The notes under the pieces were generated by a model. That model made no database searches, had not been told where the DNA came from, and worked only from the letters and a program-made list of their open reading frames with translations. 64,000 nt of DNA, taken from positions 1-64,000 of the forward strand of contig JBAMDO010000060.1 in assembly GCA_037074765.1 (NCBI GenBank). The letters run 5' to 3'. The translations under genes and the position numbers were made by a program. The stretch is from Mansonella perstans. Its lineage: Eukaryota; Nematoda; Chromadorea; Rhabditida; Onchocercidae. How positions within the stretch are numbered: the first letter of the stretch is position 1; each line of letters opens with the position of its first letter. Positions 1 to 24,352 of the stretch are shown piece after piece.

Positions 1-261
1 GCTCATCATAAATTTGGATTTATGCAGCGAAAACAAACTTTCATAAATATTCTCTTTTCCAATATTCAGAAGTATGATTCAATTAGATGTAATTTGTCTA
101 TAAAGACAATTCCTTCGGGAATTTAATTGTCTTTTTTTCCTTCTCAGCATTCTTCCACAATTGCTATTTTACATAATAAACTAAAAACATCCTGCTAATC
201 TGATTTATGAAAGATTTTTCTCAGATTGTAAGGAAGGATGAGAATTTCAGAATCTTTGCGC
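1..261. other. AT-rich left edge, no gene seen
   Basis: AT-rich sequence with no convincing exon, RNA gene or repeat. It leads directly into the minisatellite that starts near base 262. Confidence 0.5.
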
Positions 262-590
262 GGTACTCCATCATGATTACACCACGGTAGTCCATCCAGA
301 TTACACTACTGTAGTCAACTCATGATTACACCACGGTAGTCCATCCAGATATCACGGTAGTCTATTATGATTACACCACGGTAGTCCATGATCACACCAC
401 GGTAGTCCATAATTATACCACGGTAGTCCATTCAGATTACGCCACGGTAGTCCATCATGATTATACCACGGTAGTCTATCATGATTATACCACGTAGTTT
501 ATCATGATTATATCACGGTAATCTATCATGATTATACCACGGTAATCTATCATGATTATACCACGGTAATCTATCATGATTACACAATCC
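262..590. repeat. Degenerate 18-25 bp minisatellite
   Basis: About 14 imperfect tandem copies built on the core TGATTACACCACGGTAGTCC (TTATACC and GGTAATCT variants towards the right). Unit length varies from about 18 to 25 bases because of small indels. The right-hand copies (about 470-580) are the most uniform, and the left-hand ones are mixed with a CCAGATTAC variant. No coding sense is visible. It lies about 1.1 kb upstream of the Mi-2 gene start. Confidence 0.9.
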
Positions 591-1744
591 AAATAAATCA
601 GAAATGAAAGTGAAAGAGTGGTGTGAAGAACATTTCAATTGGCAATTTCATTCCATCGATACCTAATTTTAATACATTTGCTAACCGATTTAGTGGCCCA
701 TCGATTGACAATGTTGGAAAGGGTATTGCCATCGATTTGTTTATACAATGTGGGTGAATGTCCCTCAGCCAATTCGAGGATTTCTTTTCTACACTAATAT
801 CGATTGTTTCTTTCCTTTTCAAGGTGCACGTAACTATGCAAACAGGTCAACTTAAAGAAAATTTAAACTGAAATTCTTTCATAAAAAAAAAAAGAAAGAA
901 TTTAGTAGAATTGTTCTCTTTCTAAATTTGATACAATTAACAGATGATAGCTTTCAATAATTACAAAATCAACAGCAAATGAAGAATTTTTTGATTCACA
1001 AACAATATACTTCATTTGACCTTTATTTGACCTTCATTTGAGCAATAATCGATTCACAAATTTCAAAGCATATTTGCAAAGAATGAGTAATATCTTAATG
1101 TATCAAAAACTTTTGCAAAAATTTTGAAAGGAATGCGAAAATTCAAAATCATTTTAGAAATCGACCTAAATGACTCGAACTTGTATTACTCTGCGTCTAT
1201 GATGCGATTTGCATATCTGCTACCTACCCTCTTCGTGTAATCAACCATTTTCTTTCCTTGTTTCTTGCATTATTTGCTGAACGGCTATGGCAATCGAACT
1301 AATTCCTACATTTTTGACCTACCTGATGATCTATTCAGTCTTGCCTATTTTTCATTTCAGGTGACCATTAATGATAACATGATAGGATGCACGTAGGCAG
1401 GCTTGATTTTATTCATTTCACTCGACAGGAACCTGCTGGCACCATACGTGGAGCCTACCAGCTCTCATTCTTCCCCTCCCCCAGTTATCGATTTTTTAAA
1501 ACTTCGCTAAACACTTCTATTCTGTTCATTTACGCAATTACCGGTGGGCTACGAAATTGTTGCTAGACAGCTCGTCGATAAGATTAATTTAGTGTTTTAA
1601 GTTAGGAAACCTGGAAAGCTAACGCTTATACTGATAAAATCAGGGAATGTTGCATTTTTAGCGATATTAGGTAGAACAAGCTTTTATTTGTTTTCAGTAC
1701 AACTATTTCAATATATTTAGCAATTGAGAACAAATTAGGGAGTG
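591..1744. other. Upstream region of the Mi-2 gene
   Basis: No supported gene. Several ATCGAT hexamers are scattered here (near 656, 703, 733 and 800, and as part of longer sites at about 1047 and 1485). TTTCAG/TTTAG acceptor-like sites at about 1697 and 1720 lie just before the ATG at 1745 and could receive a spliced leader. The promoter of the Mi-2 gene should be here, but no defined element can be named. Confidence 0.5.
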
Positions 1745-13250
<11,506 letters not shown>

Positions 13251-13952
13251 TGTAGAATGTATGAATTTGTATTAGTTATTAGAATACGAATATTTTTTAT
13301 GTACGGTTTGGAGTAATTGTGGACTATCACAAAGTAGTCTGAAAATTCTTGCACAGTTTAGAATGGAAAGGCTTGAAATATTTATATTCAGTGTGTAACC
13401 GTATCTCAGTAACATCAGAAGCTACTGATGCCAAAGTGATTTCAATAATCCTACCGAATCATGTGCACTCGTTTGATGAGTTTGATCTCATTGAATTATA
13501 CTGTGTATTGTTAATTCATTTTGTATGGCTAAGCACAAGATGTTGAACGTTCGTTTTTAATAATTTTAGTATTTTTTCACTTTATATTCGTTTTTGTTTA
13601 TATTGTTTTTTATTTATATGGCTGATTTCAATCTGACTTTAATAAAATATCCTGTGAATGTACCGTTTTTATATTTGATGATTTACAACATTCAAGCGTA
13701 CCTTGCTTCATCAGACACTTTTTTATGTGATCACAGACGTATACAAATGACAGGCGTGTTTGGAATCTAGTTGTTCGAATTCTAGGATTGTTAATGCTTT
13801 ATGATTGAATTTACGAGCGATTTTAAAATAAAAAGCGAAGCAAAACTACAAATTTTTATTTAAGGATGAAGTTTCATTTGTGGCAGTAGTAATTTTGAAG
13901 GTTAAAAGGTCTGGTTTGTTTAACTAATTTGTTTACGGGAACGTGCGATATA
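13251..13952. other. Mi-2 3' UTR and ELP5 upstream region
   Basis: AT-rich intergenic stretch. An AATAAA hexamer at about 13640 is a plausible polyadenylation signal for the Mi-2 transcript. No further exon fits. The 700-base gap and the absence of a close acceptor before the next ATG do not suggest an operon. Confidence 0.5.
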
Positions 13953-16223
13953 ATGGAGAATATACGCCGGAAAAGTTTAGTGGTGCTAAAAGGTAACGTT
14001 TTGCAAATGAAACTTTTAGTGGTGTGTTTTTAATCCACAGAAGTAATCTTTTCAGAAACATGTTGTGGGTTTTAGCTGCAGAAATATTCCAGCATTTCGT
14101 AACACTAAGTTTATGGAGATTCCTGGAAGAGTGGGATCTCCGTGAATCACGTAATCCATAGATTGTGAACTCATATAGGCAAGAATTACTTATTTTCGGT
14201 GTTTTAAAGTTTTCCGCACGTTTTGTTCAAAAAAATAGAAGTGGTCCCTGATACCGTCGCTTCGCCCTTTTTTTTATATTGGAAATGAAATTATAAACTG
14301 AAGATAGTTCACAGCTAATTATTTTCTATTTTATTCTCATTAGAAGAACAATGACTTCAAGAATAGATATGGAGATTTCACTGCCGATTTTGTATTATTT
14401 TAGAAATTCATAATTTAAAGTTGAAGAGGCGATATGAAATCTGTACTTTGTATCGGAACAATGTGGTAAAAGTGAAGAAGGCTTGAAAACTTTTTGATAT
14501 GTTATAATGAATGGATTTCTTCTGAACTTGATATTTGTAGATACGTTGCAATGCAGTGCAGAGAGAATATGGGCAAGCTTAGTGCATGATATCATCGAGC
14601 GCAACAAAGGGCGGGTACTGGTGTATTTGTTAACGTCATGTAAAAAAACGCTGATAAAGCGTTACCCTTTCATGTTGCAATGTGCACTGGTGGAAGAAAT
14701 CGATTCATTTGCGAATATTTTTTGTAAAATCATTGATTTGTTAAAAAATAATGACGAAACAACAGTTTTTTTGGATTCGATTGACATAATTACCTTGAAT
14801 ACTTCTTTTGATCGAGTGATTGTATTGCTGGAAGCAATTTCACGTTAGTTTTTACAACCATTTTCTAAAGCATATAAATGAATGCAAAATGTAAAATATC
14901 ACATTGCTAATTAATCTCATATTACAAGGAATATTTAACTTCTAAAAATATCTTGTAATTATAAAAATATGAAGTAAGTTATGTTTCCTTCTAATTATTT
15001 CGCGATTTTTTTTTTCTATTCACTGTTTTAAAAAAAAGTTTAATGAAACGGCCATGAGATTGATTAATGTAAGTTGTATTTGTTGATATAAATTGTATTT
15101 GCATAATTTTCAGCTTTCAGAGTACGCCACGGTAATTGCACGGACGCACAATGAGTGCATTTCTGCTCAAAATTGGGAAAGATTGAGTTCCATATGTCAT
15201 ATAACATATTCTTTAGAACTCAAAGATATGATGACACCTCTCTGTACTATTGTTTCATATAAAGCTGATGGGAAAAGAATTGTTAAGGTATCATTTATTT
15301 AATTTGTGGAAGTTATAATTTGTTTTTGTGAAAAAGTATGATTTGTTTTCACTTTTTATTTTTTTCAATGAATTATAAAAATCATAATTTGATTTTTTTA
15401 CACATGATGGCAATGATTGTAAATGTCATCAGTAATCTTATTTATACAAAAAAAATGGTTTATGATGAGTTAAAAAGGTTGTTTACTTGTAGTACGAAAT
15501 TTTTGGATTATGTTAATTTTACTTTCAACAAAATTTCTTCTATTATATGCTGAGTATCCTAATCATCATTATGCAAAAAAAAAAAGTCGTCTTGACGAGG
15601 GATACAAAGTTGTCAGATAAAGTTTGTATTCTAATATACTTCTAGTTTGTTTGCTAAAAGATTCTTCATAATCATAGTCATTGCAGGTGGGAACAATATA
15701 TATCAATAATTCATTTCACTCATTTTTCAAGCAATACAAAGCACAAGATGTTAATACATCTGTTAGTAACTTGCCGTCGCTTGAGAGTTCTTTCGATGTT
15801 GGCCTTCATTTGAAAAAGTCAGAATTTGAAGCCAGAAGGAATTTATCTTTACCTTACGAAGTTGCTCAAAAAGAAGAAGGTATAAATCTAGTCCATTTGT
15901 TCAAAGACTCTTCTTTGTAATCACAATTCGTCGTTGCAGATGGGAACAGTATATATCGATGATTCATTCCGCTCAGTTTTTAATCTATGCAATGCATTTA
16001 TTTCCCATCTGCAAAATTTATGATAGCTTTCATCTTGAGCATCATTAAAACAAAAGTACGAAGTATTGTTTTTTTTTCAAATTCCTTCATTGATATTCCA
16101 GAATTGGTAAAGTTGCGTGTGAGAGAAAATCGCAAGATTCGAGCTGGTGGTCGTATTATCTATACTCCAGACGAAGCAGATGATTTCGATGAAAGTGACC
16201 CTGACGATGACCTTGAAATTTAA
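13953..16223 (+). CDS. Elongator complex protein 5 (ELP5)
   Basis: Subunit of the ELP4-5-6 RecA-like ring of Elongator, which supports modification of wobble uridine 34 in tRNAs. Exons: 13953-13992, 14541-14843, 15121-15287, 15687-15879, 16102-16223, in phase, about 274 aa (human about 300). Recognised from the C-terminal half: a segment GLHLKKSEFEARRNLSLPY matches the family's NLHL-KKE-EARDSLILPF block, and the protein ends with the diagnostic acidic tail DDFDESDPDDDLEI. The N-terminal VVLKGDTLQCSAE aligns with the family's LVLLRDSVEW region. Exon 3 is taken from the second of two AG acceptors (15120) because only that keeps the frame. A partial copy of exon 4's start lies in the last intron (15931-15990). 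The N-terminal start in exon 1 is the least certain part. Confidence 0.85.
15931..15990 (+). repeat. Partial duplicate of ELP5 exon 4 start, including its splice acceptor
   Basis: The stretch from TTGCAG onward closely copies 15681-15740. It keeps the TTGCAG acceptor and the reading frame: the encoded GTVYIDDSFRSVF resembles the exon's GTIYINNSFHSFF. The copy loses similarity after about 55 bases and reaches a stop without a good donor, so it reads as a decayed internal duplication or a poorly supported alternative exon. Confidence 0.75.
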
Positions 16224-17637
16224 TTCCTTTTGTACGAGTTATATGTGATGTAGTAGAGCTCAATTTTTTTCATAGCCAATTTTCCATTTTTTCAAAAATC
16301 AAAATTTTATAAATCTCATCTCTAGTTTGTGCATTTTCGATTACACGGCTTAACAGTATATGATTCATGCTTGTGTTCCTTTATAAGAATCTATAGTTCA
16401 CTTATTCTTCTTTTTTTCTAATTTTGATCCTTATTACTTGTTTTCTTTTTTTCCCTATCTATTTCTGTTCTAAATTTATTCTAAATTGAAATTAAACTTA
16501 CATGTAAATAAACAAACAGTTTTTAGTTGGCTTTTTTTCATTTCCAAAATGTGTAATACATATGTGAAATGTATTTTGCAGTAAACAAAAGCAAGCTATA
16601 ATTCAAAAAAAAAGGAATTTTTCCTTCTCTGTTTTTATGCTGTTTAGCTCTTAAAATAAAACCATATGTTATTTCGGTTTGATTAATTACTTCTCAATAT
16701 GTCACCAATAATATGGATAAAGCAATCAAAACAGATTTCAGATTAGATTAATTCAATTTTATATTTTATAATTCAATAGTTGTTGTTGTTTTTTTTTGTT
16801 AAAATTAAGACATAATTATCTCATTTCAACTATTTTTTTTGTATTTTATTTTTGTCACCATTATGACATCAATAAATTCAGTTCTCTAACGTACTTATTT
16901 CATCCACTTCTACAATCGATTTTCTAATTCATTACTAAATTATTTCCCGATCAACCTGTTTTTAGATGGGAAAATGTAGTCATTATTATTTATGAATAGC
17001 GCAATATATTGATACTTTAATGAGAGAGATGGGTTAATAGGCATTCCAAATTTAAACAGTTCCAATCCTGCTTAGGTCTAAATTCGAATGATCATAAGGT
17101 GTATCTATGGATATGATGAATTTTTACAGGATCTTTCATAGTACGCCATATATTAGGTCACGTATTTACCAAAGGATACGGATAATTCTGGTTTTGTTGT
17201 TACACTCTTATTTGTTTTTAATAATATTCCGGTTTGTCGCAGTATTATTTCGGTTTGTTACACTCATATTTGTTCTCAATAATATTCTGACATTTTCACA
17301 TGTAGAATACTCGATCATAAAATACTTGACGTAGAATACTTGATCTTTTCAGGCTTGAAATTAGTACCATTATATAATGCTACAATTATTACGTTGTTTA
17401 TGAATCGCCTGAAAGCTTAACTTTTTCTTAAGCTTTGAAATGAATTGATTTTATTGCCGGTTTTCTCAATTTCCTTCAAGTGAGGCAACAGTAATTTTCA
17501 TATATTTTTATTTCGGATAATTGCTTAACTCACACTTACCAATTTGTGAGTTTTAAAACAGGTTTCACATTGCTTATCTTAGCATAATCTGAGCGAAATT
17601 TTAGGAAATCAATTCAAAAAAGGAATTCTTTTAAGTA
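16224..17637. other. Intergenic region between ELP5 and the ArfGAP gene
   Basis: AT-rich with poly-T runs. An AATAAA at about 16507 is a likely ELP5 polyadenylation signal. No gene is supported; the short open frame at 17107-17334 is low-complexity Ile/Phe/Leu sequence without splice or family support. Confidence 0.5.
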
Positions 17638-20600
17638 ATGTCCGTCATGGTGGAAGCGCTTCCGGAACTTGATTTCACGGAAGCATTGAAAGATTCTCCG
17701 AGGTTCAGGTTAATTTTATGCAGGTTCCGTAAATTTCTTTTTTCAAATTGCTGATGTAATCCTTTTTAAATCATTTCGTGGGGGCATAAAATATATTAAA
17801 CACAAAAAAAGATAATCTTTTAAATGTTTTTTCGTATCAATGATGATTGACGGTGGGATCCGGTTTATTTCAGGCAGGCAATTTTGGCGCATGAGCAGTA
17901 CTTCACCAAGTTAGATTCGAAGATTGCTGATGTAATTTTATTGTTTCATACGTAATTAAATATAATATTAGAACAGCTTCGCTTCGAACATTTCACTTCT
18001 CATATATATCATACAAATGATGATAGAGTGATTTCATTTTCATTGGTTGTTGATATATGACTTATACTTAATGAGAAAAATAGAATTTTGTCATTTCCTA
18101 ACGTTTTAACTCTAAAAAAAGTTAAACAGTACATATGGAAGATACTGGTATTGTTGCAGGTGTTGCAGATACTGAATTCCTTGGCAGAACATGGCAAGAG
18201 TTATGTAAATGATTTTTAGTAAGTTTTTTTTTTCCTAATATATTAAAACTCTTTTTAAAGTTAATTTAAGGCTCGTCAGGTACTTTCAAAGTTAATTTTA
18301 ATTGCAAGTAAGAATTAAATTAGTCTTGGGTGATTGAACTATAGTAAATTTAGATTGATAATCAATTTTCAGCACTTTATCATCTGTTATCAGTCAGTTA
18401 TGTTGCGAGTTTTTGCCACAAGAGCCATCACTCCTGCTGGCACTCAGATCACTGTCAGATGTTTTCGCGCAGATCGCATGTATCCATAAGTCATTTGTCG
18501 AACAATCACATTTGACTATTTCTGAGAGCCTCATTTCTTTTCTCAAAAAGTAATATTTTTAATGATGGTAGATATCTTAGATTGCATTAGCAATTTTTGG
18601 AAGTTTCAGAAAAAAAATTAAAGCAGATTATGCTTAATAATAATGAAAGTTCTTGCTCTACTTATATTTCATCCATTGGAGTTTATTGATTATCTTTTAA
18701 CAAATAACGATTGCAAACGTAAATGAGGAAGTGTTTCCTTCATCATTAAACAGCAACTCCCTAAAAGCATCCATTACGAAGCAGTGTTTCAGTGAACGAT
18801 CGAAAGTAACAGAAACGCGTTATCATTTCGAAAGTTTATCAAATTCACTAGATGAAGCACTTGCAAAACGTGCTGCGGCACATCGTGCACGACCAACGGA
18901 GATTGCAGATGCACGAAATGCTCTCACTGCAGTTGGAACATGTTTTGCACATACTGCACTTGATTATGTCGCTCAAATAAATATTGCTCATGCACATAAA
19001 GATCATACTGTTTTAAATGCTGTAAGTTAATTTTGATTCAAAATAAGACAATCATTTTTTTTATGGTACAAGTGTTTAAGAAATAAGATTTGAAATTAAA
19101 CTATTTACATTTGTTATTAAGCCAAACTATCATTTCATTATTCATTCTATGCTGTTTACATGTTTTAATAATTGCTGTATATTAAGCATATAAATGTATG
19201 AATATATAGGAAATGTTTAATCAGTTTACTTATTGCATCGGTCAGTTACATTCTAATGATTTTATTGAATTTTCTAACATCATTATGCCATACAGTGTAT
19301 TTTTCAGTTGTGGTCTTTTGTGAAAGAATGCAGCACATTCTTTGTACGTGGACACGTGTTTTGTGATGAATGGACAGCGGTTGAAAGTGGTGCAATAGCT
19401 GATACTTCATCACTGCTGGCGAATAAAAGTAAATATGTAAAAAGAAAGATGCAAGATCGTCATGCTTTAGTACCTAAGGTAGGTTCCAAAATAAGTGGCT
19501 ATAGTTCAAAATCAAAAATTTAATTCATATTACCGAAATTGCTCTAAAACTTGGTAGAGCATATTTTGCTCTTGTATTAAAGGATTTTTTATTATTATAA
19601 TATTATATTGCTGTGTTTTATATATCACGTGCAACTCACCAATTCATTTTAGGAAGTATTTCTGCATCCTACTGGTATTTCTCCAGAAGATGATGTTGTG
19701 ATGGAAGGTTACCTTTTCAAAAGAGCTACCAATGCTTTTAAGACATGGCATAGACGTTGGTTTCAAATTAAGGACAGCAAATTGGTAAAATTTCGAGAAA
19801 TTTAGTGAAGAAAAGGTTTGAGCGATATATGCTTCTCCAAATTAAGATTATCAATTAGTTTCGGAAGGTGCCGTTTTTAAATATTCTTTTCAAGATATAT
19901 TCTCATCGATCTGATGCGGTGGAGACGCCAACGATTATGGAGTCAGATTTGAAATTGTGTCTTGTCAGACCGGCGCCTACAACATTTGAAAGGACATGTT
20001 GTTTCGAACTGGTTACGCCAACAAAGTATCGAATTTCATACACCTCAGTCTAAATATTTGAAATAATATATGGATTATTTCTACCTTGTTTGTACACACA
20101 ATTTCGCAAAAAATATCGTCAATAATAATTTGTTTTAAAAAAATTCGGACCTGATTCTTACCATATTTTTAGAAATCATTTGTTACAAGCCGATTCGGAT
20201 ACATTATGTAATGCATGGATGCGAGCTCTTCAACGAACAATTCATTATTTACATGAAAATGATGATATGGTATTCCAGCTAACAAATATAAAACAAATTA
20301 GCGATGGGACTTCGGAATCTTCATCAACTTTGCACCATGAATCGTTGTTGGCTGAATTGAGACGAATCCCAGGCAATGAGATTTGCGCTGACTGTTGTGT
20401 CGATTCTCCAAAATGGGCTAGCATCAATCTTGGTGTAAGTTTATTAGCTTTTAAAGCAATATTTCATTTCTTGTTTAAATTATTAGGTGCATAACACTGT
20501 TTTTATTTCGGTCTGAGAAACAATTGCAGAAGTGTTTCGCTTCTAATTTTCAACATTTAGGGTTAATTTGAAGACGTAGGTCGTCTCCTTTACCGTTATT

Positions 20601-23057
20601 CTATCAGCTAGATAATGAGGGCAACCTGAATTTTCAGATTAATTTGTTTATTGCGTTTAAATACTAGTGGGTTGTTGCTCTAATATAATGACATTAAATA
20701 GCTTTTTTTTGTTTCAAATCTGACAAGTCCCTGATTATAAATCAGTTACCAAAAGCCTGAATAGGTCGCAGATGATTAAGTGAAGAAATCTGTGATAAAT
20801 TTATTGAAAAAAATTGCAATAATTCGTTGATTATTTTCTTAAGGATTCCTAGTTATGTTTGTTTGGAATTTGAAGCTTTAACTAAATTCCCTCATTTGAT
20901 TTAGGTTTTAATATGTATTGAGTGTTGTGGTATACATCGAAGTTTTGGTGTACAAGTTTCGAAAGTTCGTTCCTTAATAATGGATACATTGGAACCGGAA
21001 CAAAAAAAAGTGTTGTTAGCATTGGGAAATCGTGCGGTAAACTCAATTTACCTTGCTCATATTCCTATAGTGAAAGTAATACCACCAACTCCTGTTGCCG
21101 CTTCTACAAGGTATTTCACATTTTAAAGGAAAACATTTTCTTATATTCTACATTTAAATCAATGCAGTAGTTTTGCATTAGTTATATTAATTACTTTATT
21201 TTAGAAGTACTCGTTTTAGAATGTCATACTTAAAATATTTAACATTTTACATTTCATTATTCGTTTTATGCGACTTTAGACCAGTGCGAGAAGCATGGAT
21301 CAGAGCCAAATATATTGAAAGGCGATTTGTAAAGAAATGGAGCGAAAGAGCAAGGAAATTTGCTATCAAGCGTGCAAAAGGTTGTGATCGCAAGAATTTT
21401 GGAATTTGTAAGTTCTTATAATCATGACGTGCAGAAAATTTGAAAATCAAATTTCCTTAGCGAGAAACAAAATACATGTCATAAAAAATTGAGAATCTCC
21501 TTTCTCTTTAGCAGTACATCGATCGTTCTCAGATCAAATTTATTCAGTCAGGCGTTGTTTATCAGAACCATCATCATATTTTAATAATGAAAAAGAACAG
21601 TTAATTGGATATTTTTCTGACATAGAATGGAGATCTGCCGAAATTTCGACTGAAGGTTTTTCCTATGCTTTATTATTTTGATATTAGTTGTAAATTGGCT
21701 TTATTAAGTTTTAAAAATATGATGCTAATTTTATCGTGTTATTATAACTGCTGAAAATCTACCACGTTATCATAGCATTGGACGATGTGTCTGATGAATC
21801 ATCATATACCTCCTCTATGCTCTCATGATTTTAGCTATTTTTTGTTGCAGAAATTATGTTAGTGGAAAATCTGATTTGGATTTCGGGAAGTGTAGTATTC
21901 AATACTTTTGTTTCAGAAACCAGACAAAAGATATCAGCCTGTGGATCTGATTCAAATTTGGATATAGCTTGTAATAACTGTAAGTTTTTCTTACTTTATG
22001 AATTGTTCTTTGTATGGATAATGGTTTTGAATTTTTATCTTTTGCAGTAAATGATATCGACCACAAAAATCGAGCTGTGTTTGCTGCAGTTACGGGCGAT
22101 ACTTTTGAATTATGTCGACTTATTGCAGAGGGTTTCGATGTGAATACTTCTTTAAATGACGCAACAGCACTTCATATCGCAGTCGAACATGTAAGTTGAA
22201 GTACTGCAGGCTTCCCGCTTGTTTCAAAATCGACATGTGTATTTTGTTTTCTGTTTTACATTTTTCAATTTCTTGATATTTGCATCATTCTGAATCGTTT
22301 TTGGTTATCGCAGCAATAAAATCTATTCTTTACTGCCTTACTAATATCCTTATACACCATCTTTTCTAGAAGTACTTGGAGTTTAGGATCAAAGTATAGC
22401 TGTAGAGTTTCTTCTTTTAAATGGTGCAAAAGTGAATGCATTGGATTCGTCTCTTAACACTGCTCTTCATATAGCCGCATCGAAAGCATGCACACTGTAA
22501 GTTATTCTTTTTCCATAACTTTACAAAATAATGTTTTTCAAATACATCAAATAATCTTTTGTCAAGTTGGTAAAAAACTCTGATATGCAGGATCGTTTGT
22601 CAGTTAATGAAGCGCGGAGCCGATCAGCGCTTGAAGAATCGATTAAACGAAACACCTTTGGATTTAGCTATCGAAGGCAAACATGCGGATATTGTGACAC
22701 TGTAAGTATTTACTTAAATTATTTGCTTAACGGTACTCATCATCAATGGTTCATTCGTTAAACTTTGACATTGCTGTTAATTAGACTACTAATATACATT
22801 AGCCATCATTTAGTGGATTCGAGATCTTCAAAACTTTACGACATGTTAAAAACATAAATTCGAGCGTTTAATCATACTCTCATTTTATATTAATTTTCTT
22901 AGAGATTAATAGTCACTATATTGTTTTTTATTATAATAGGTTGCGAGTGCAAGAAATGCGCGACGAATTTTGCGATGAATTCAATAATCCAATGGATGAA
23001 ACTGTAGATGACGTGATGCAAGATATCAGTCGGAAAGTCGACTGTTCACTTCGATAA
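17638..23057 (+). CDS. cnt-1: BAR-PH-ArfGAP-ankyrin protein (ACAP/centaurin-beta, CNT-1 homologue)
   Basis: GTPase-activating protein for Arf GTPases, acting on endosomal or plasma membranes. Exons: 17638-17708, 17874-17931, 18160-18218, 18373-18549, 18754-19021, 19308-19478, 19653-19784, 19895-20025, 20173-20434, 20905-21110, 21280-21407, 21512-21655, 21917-21979, 22048-22190, 22387-22496, 22591-22701, 22940-23057; in phase, about 783 aa (family about 740-830). Order: BAR domain (about 1-240; TALDYVAQIN), PH domain (MEGYLFKRATNAFKTWHRRW), ArfGAP zinc finger C-x2-C-x16-C-x2-C with the catalytic arginine in CCGIHRSFG, a low-conservation linker, then ankyrin repeats (TALHIAVEH, TALHIAASKA, ETPLDLAIEGKHADIV). 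The start follows a TTTTAAG acceptor by two bases. The 18754 acceptor was chosen because it alone preserves frame into the BAR core. The linker exons 21512-21979 are less secure. In C. elegans CNT-1 is a caspase target during cell death; whether that holds here is unknown. Confidence 0.93.
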
Positions 23058-23513
23058 ATTTTCCGCTGTTTACATCAGTTTCATAGTAATTCCAATTTAT
23101 AAAATTTAAGAATAATTTGATAAGCTATAAGAAACGTCATCTATTTTGTCGTCTCTCTTTATTTTTTGGAATTTCAAGAAAAATAGCTATTCCAATGTGT
23201 TTACCTATCAAAAGTTTTTTATTGGTAAAAAATTAGTTAAATATACTAATCTAATAGGTTAGGATGATTAAAATTGTCATATGTAATACAGAGAGACAGC
23301 AATCTTAATATAGAAAATAGAAATATAGGATATTATTTCGTATCTCATTCATTGTACAAAAATAATTCTGTATGATTATTTGCGCTCCAAAAATTTTTCT
23401 ACTGCTTTCCTATTTTGAAGCTGTTTTCAAATGTACCTTCATTAAGGATTTGCTAAATGTGGAGACCATTTGTTTAATTCTCTATTCTTTTTCAAAGATA
23501 CTCTGTCATTCCA

Positions 23514-23548
<35 letters not shown>

Positions 23549-24352
23549 TTCCCGCAATATACATCATACAAATTCATGATAATTGGCGCAATCATTACTT
23601 CAATGCTAGGGAATATAAAGGATTATTGTCGTTGGAAAATGAAAAAAAGATCTTTCAAACATTGAAAACTGAATCAAATTAATACTATATATATTTGTAT
23701 GAGATTATCAATTGCAATACATTTCATTCTGCTCTTTTATTTTTTACTATTTATTTCGCTTTTCATTATGCTTTTGCTCTAATTGATGCCAAAGTATGAG
23801 AATTTTTTGTGAATCAAATATGAGATATATGAACCTTATACAATTCATATTTTTTTTTTTTTTCATGCTGTCATTTTGAATTAAATCTATTTTGCTTCTT
23901 TGTATATTGTTTTAATAATGGTGCTTTTTATGTCACTTTTAAATAAATATAAAATTCAAAAAATGTACAATGCATCACCAAAAGATTTCAGAGCTTAGTG
24001 TTTCATTCACATTACAATGAGTTAAACATATTTTATTATTTGGAATTGTTTAGATAATCATAAATTCTTGATTACTGATAGTAATGTGCATACCTTCATT
24101 TTACTGCAATAAATTGCAGATGCGAAATATCACTAGGAAAAGCTAATCATTAAGAAAGTTAATGAAGGAATATATAAAAGTATCAGGATATTATTATGAT
24201 AATTTTGTACTTAAATGCATAGTTCACAAGGTATTCGGACATCACAATTCATTCAACTGTACACAGTAAAAATATTTAAAATAAACGAAATAAAGCTATG
24301 AAGACTTAATACGGAAAGATAGTTCATATCAAATATTTTTTAATATAATTAG
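23058..24352. other. Convergent intergenic region with a long poly-A run
   Basis: 3' flanks of two converging genes. It contains an A homopolymer of about 27 bases near 23520-23547 and a poly-T run near 23850. AATAAA-type sequences occur near 23942 (plus strand). No gene is supported. Confidence 0.5.

Noticed and set aside
598..822. 74-aa minus-strand frame left of the Mi-2 gene
   Set aside because: It begins at a non-ATG codon, has no family resemblance I can recognise, and has no clear splice partners.
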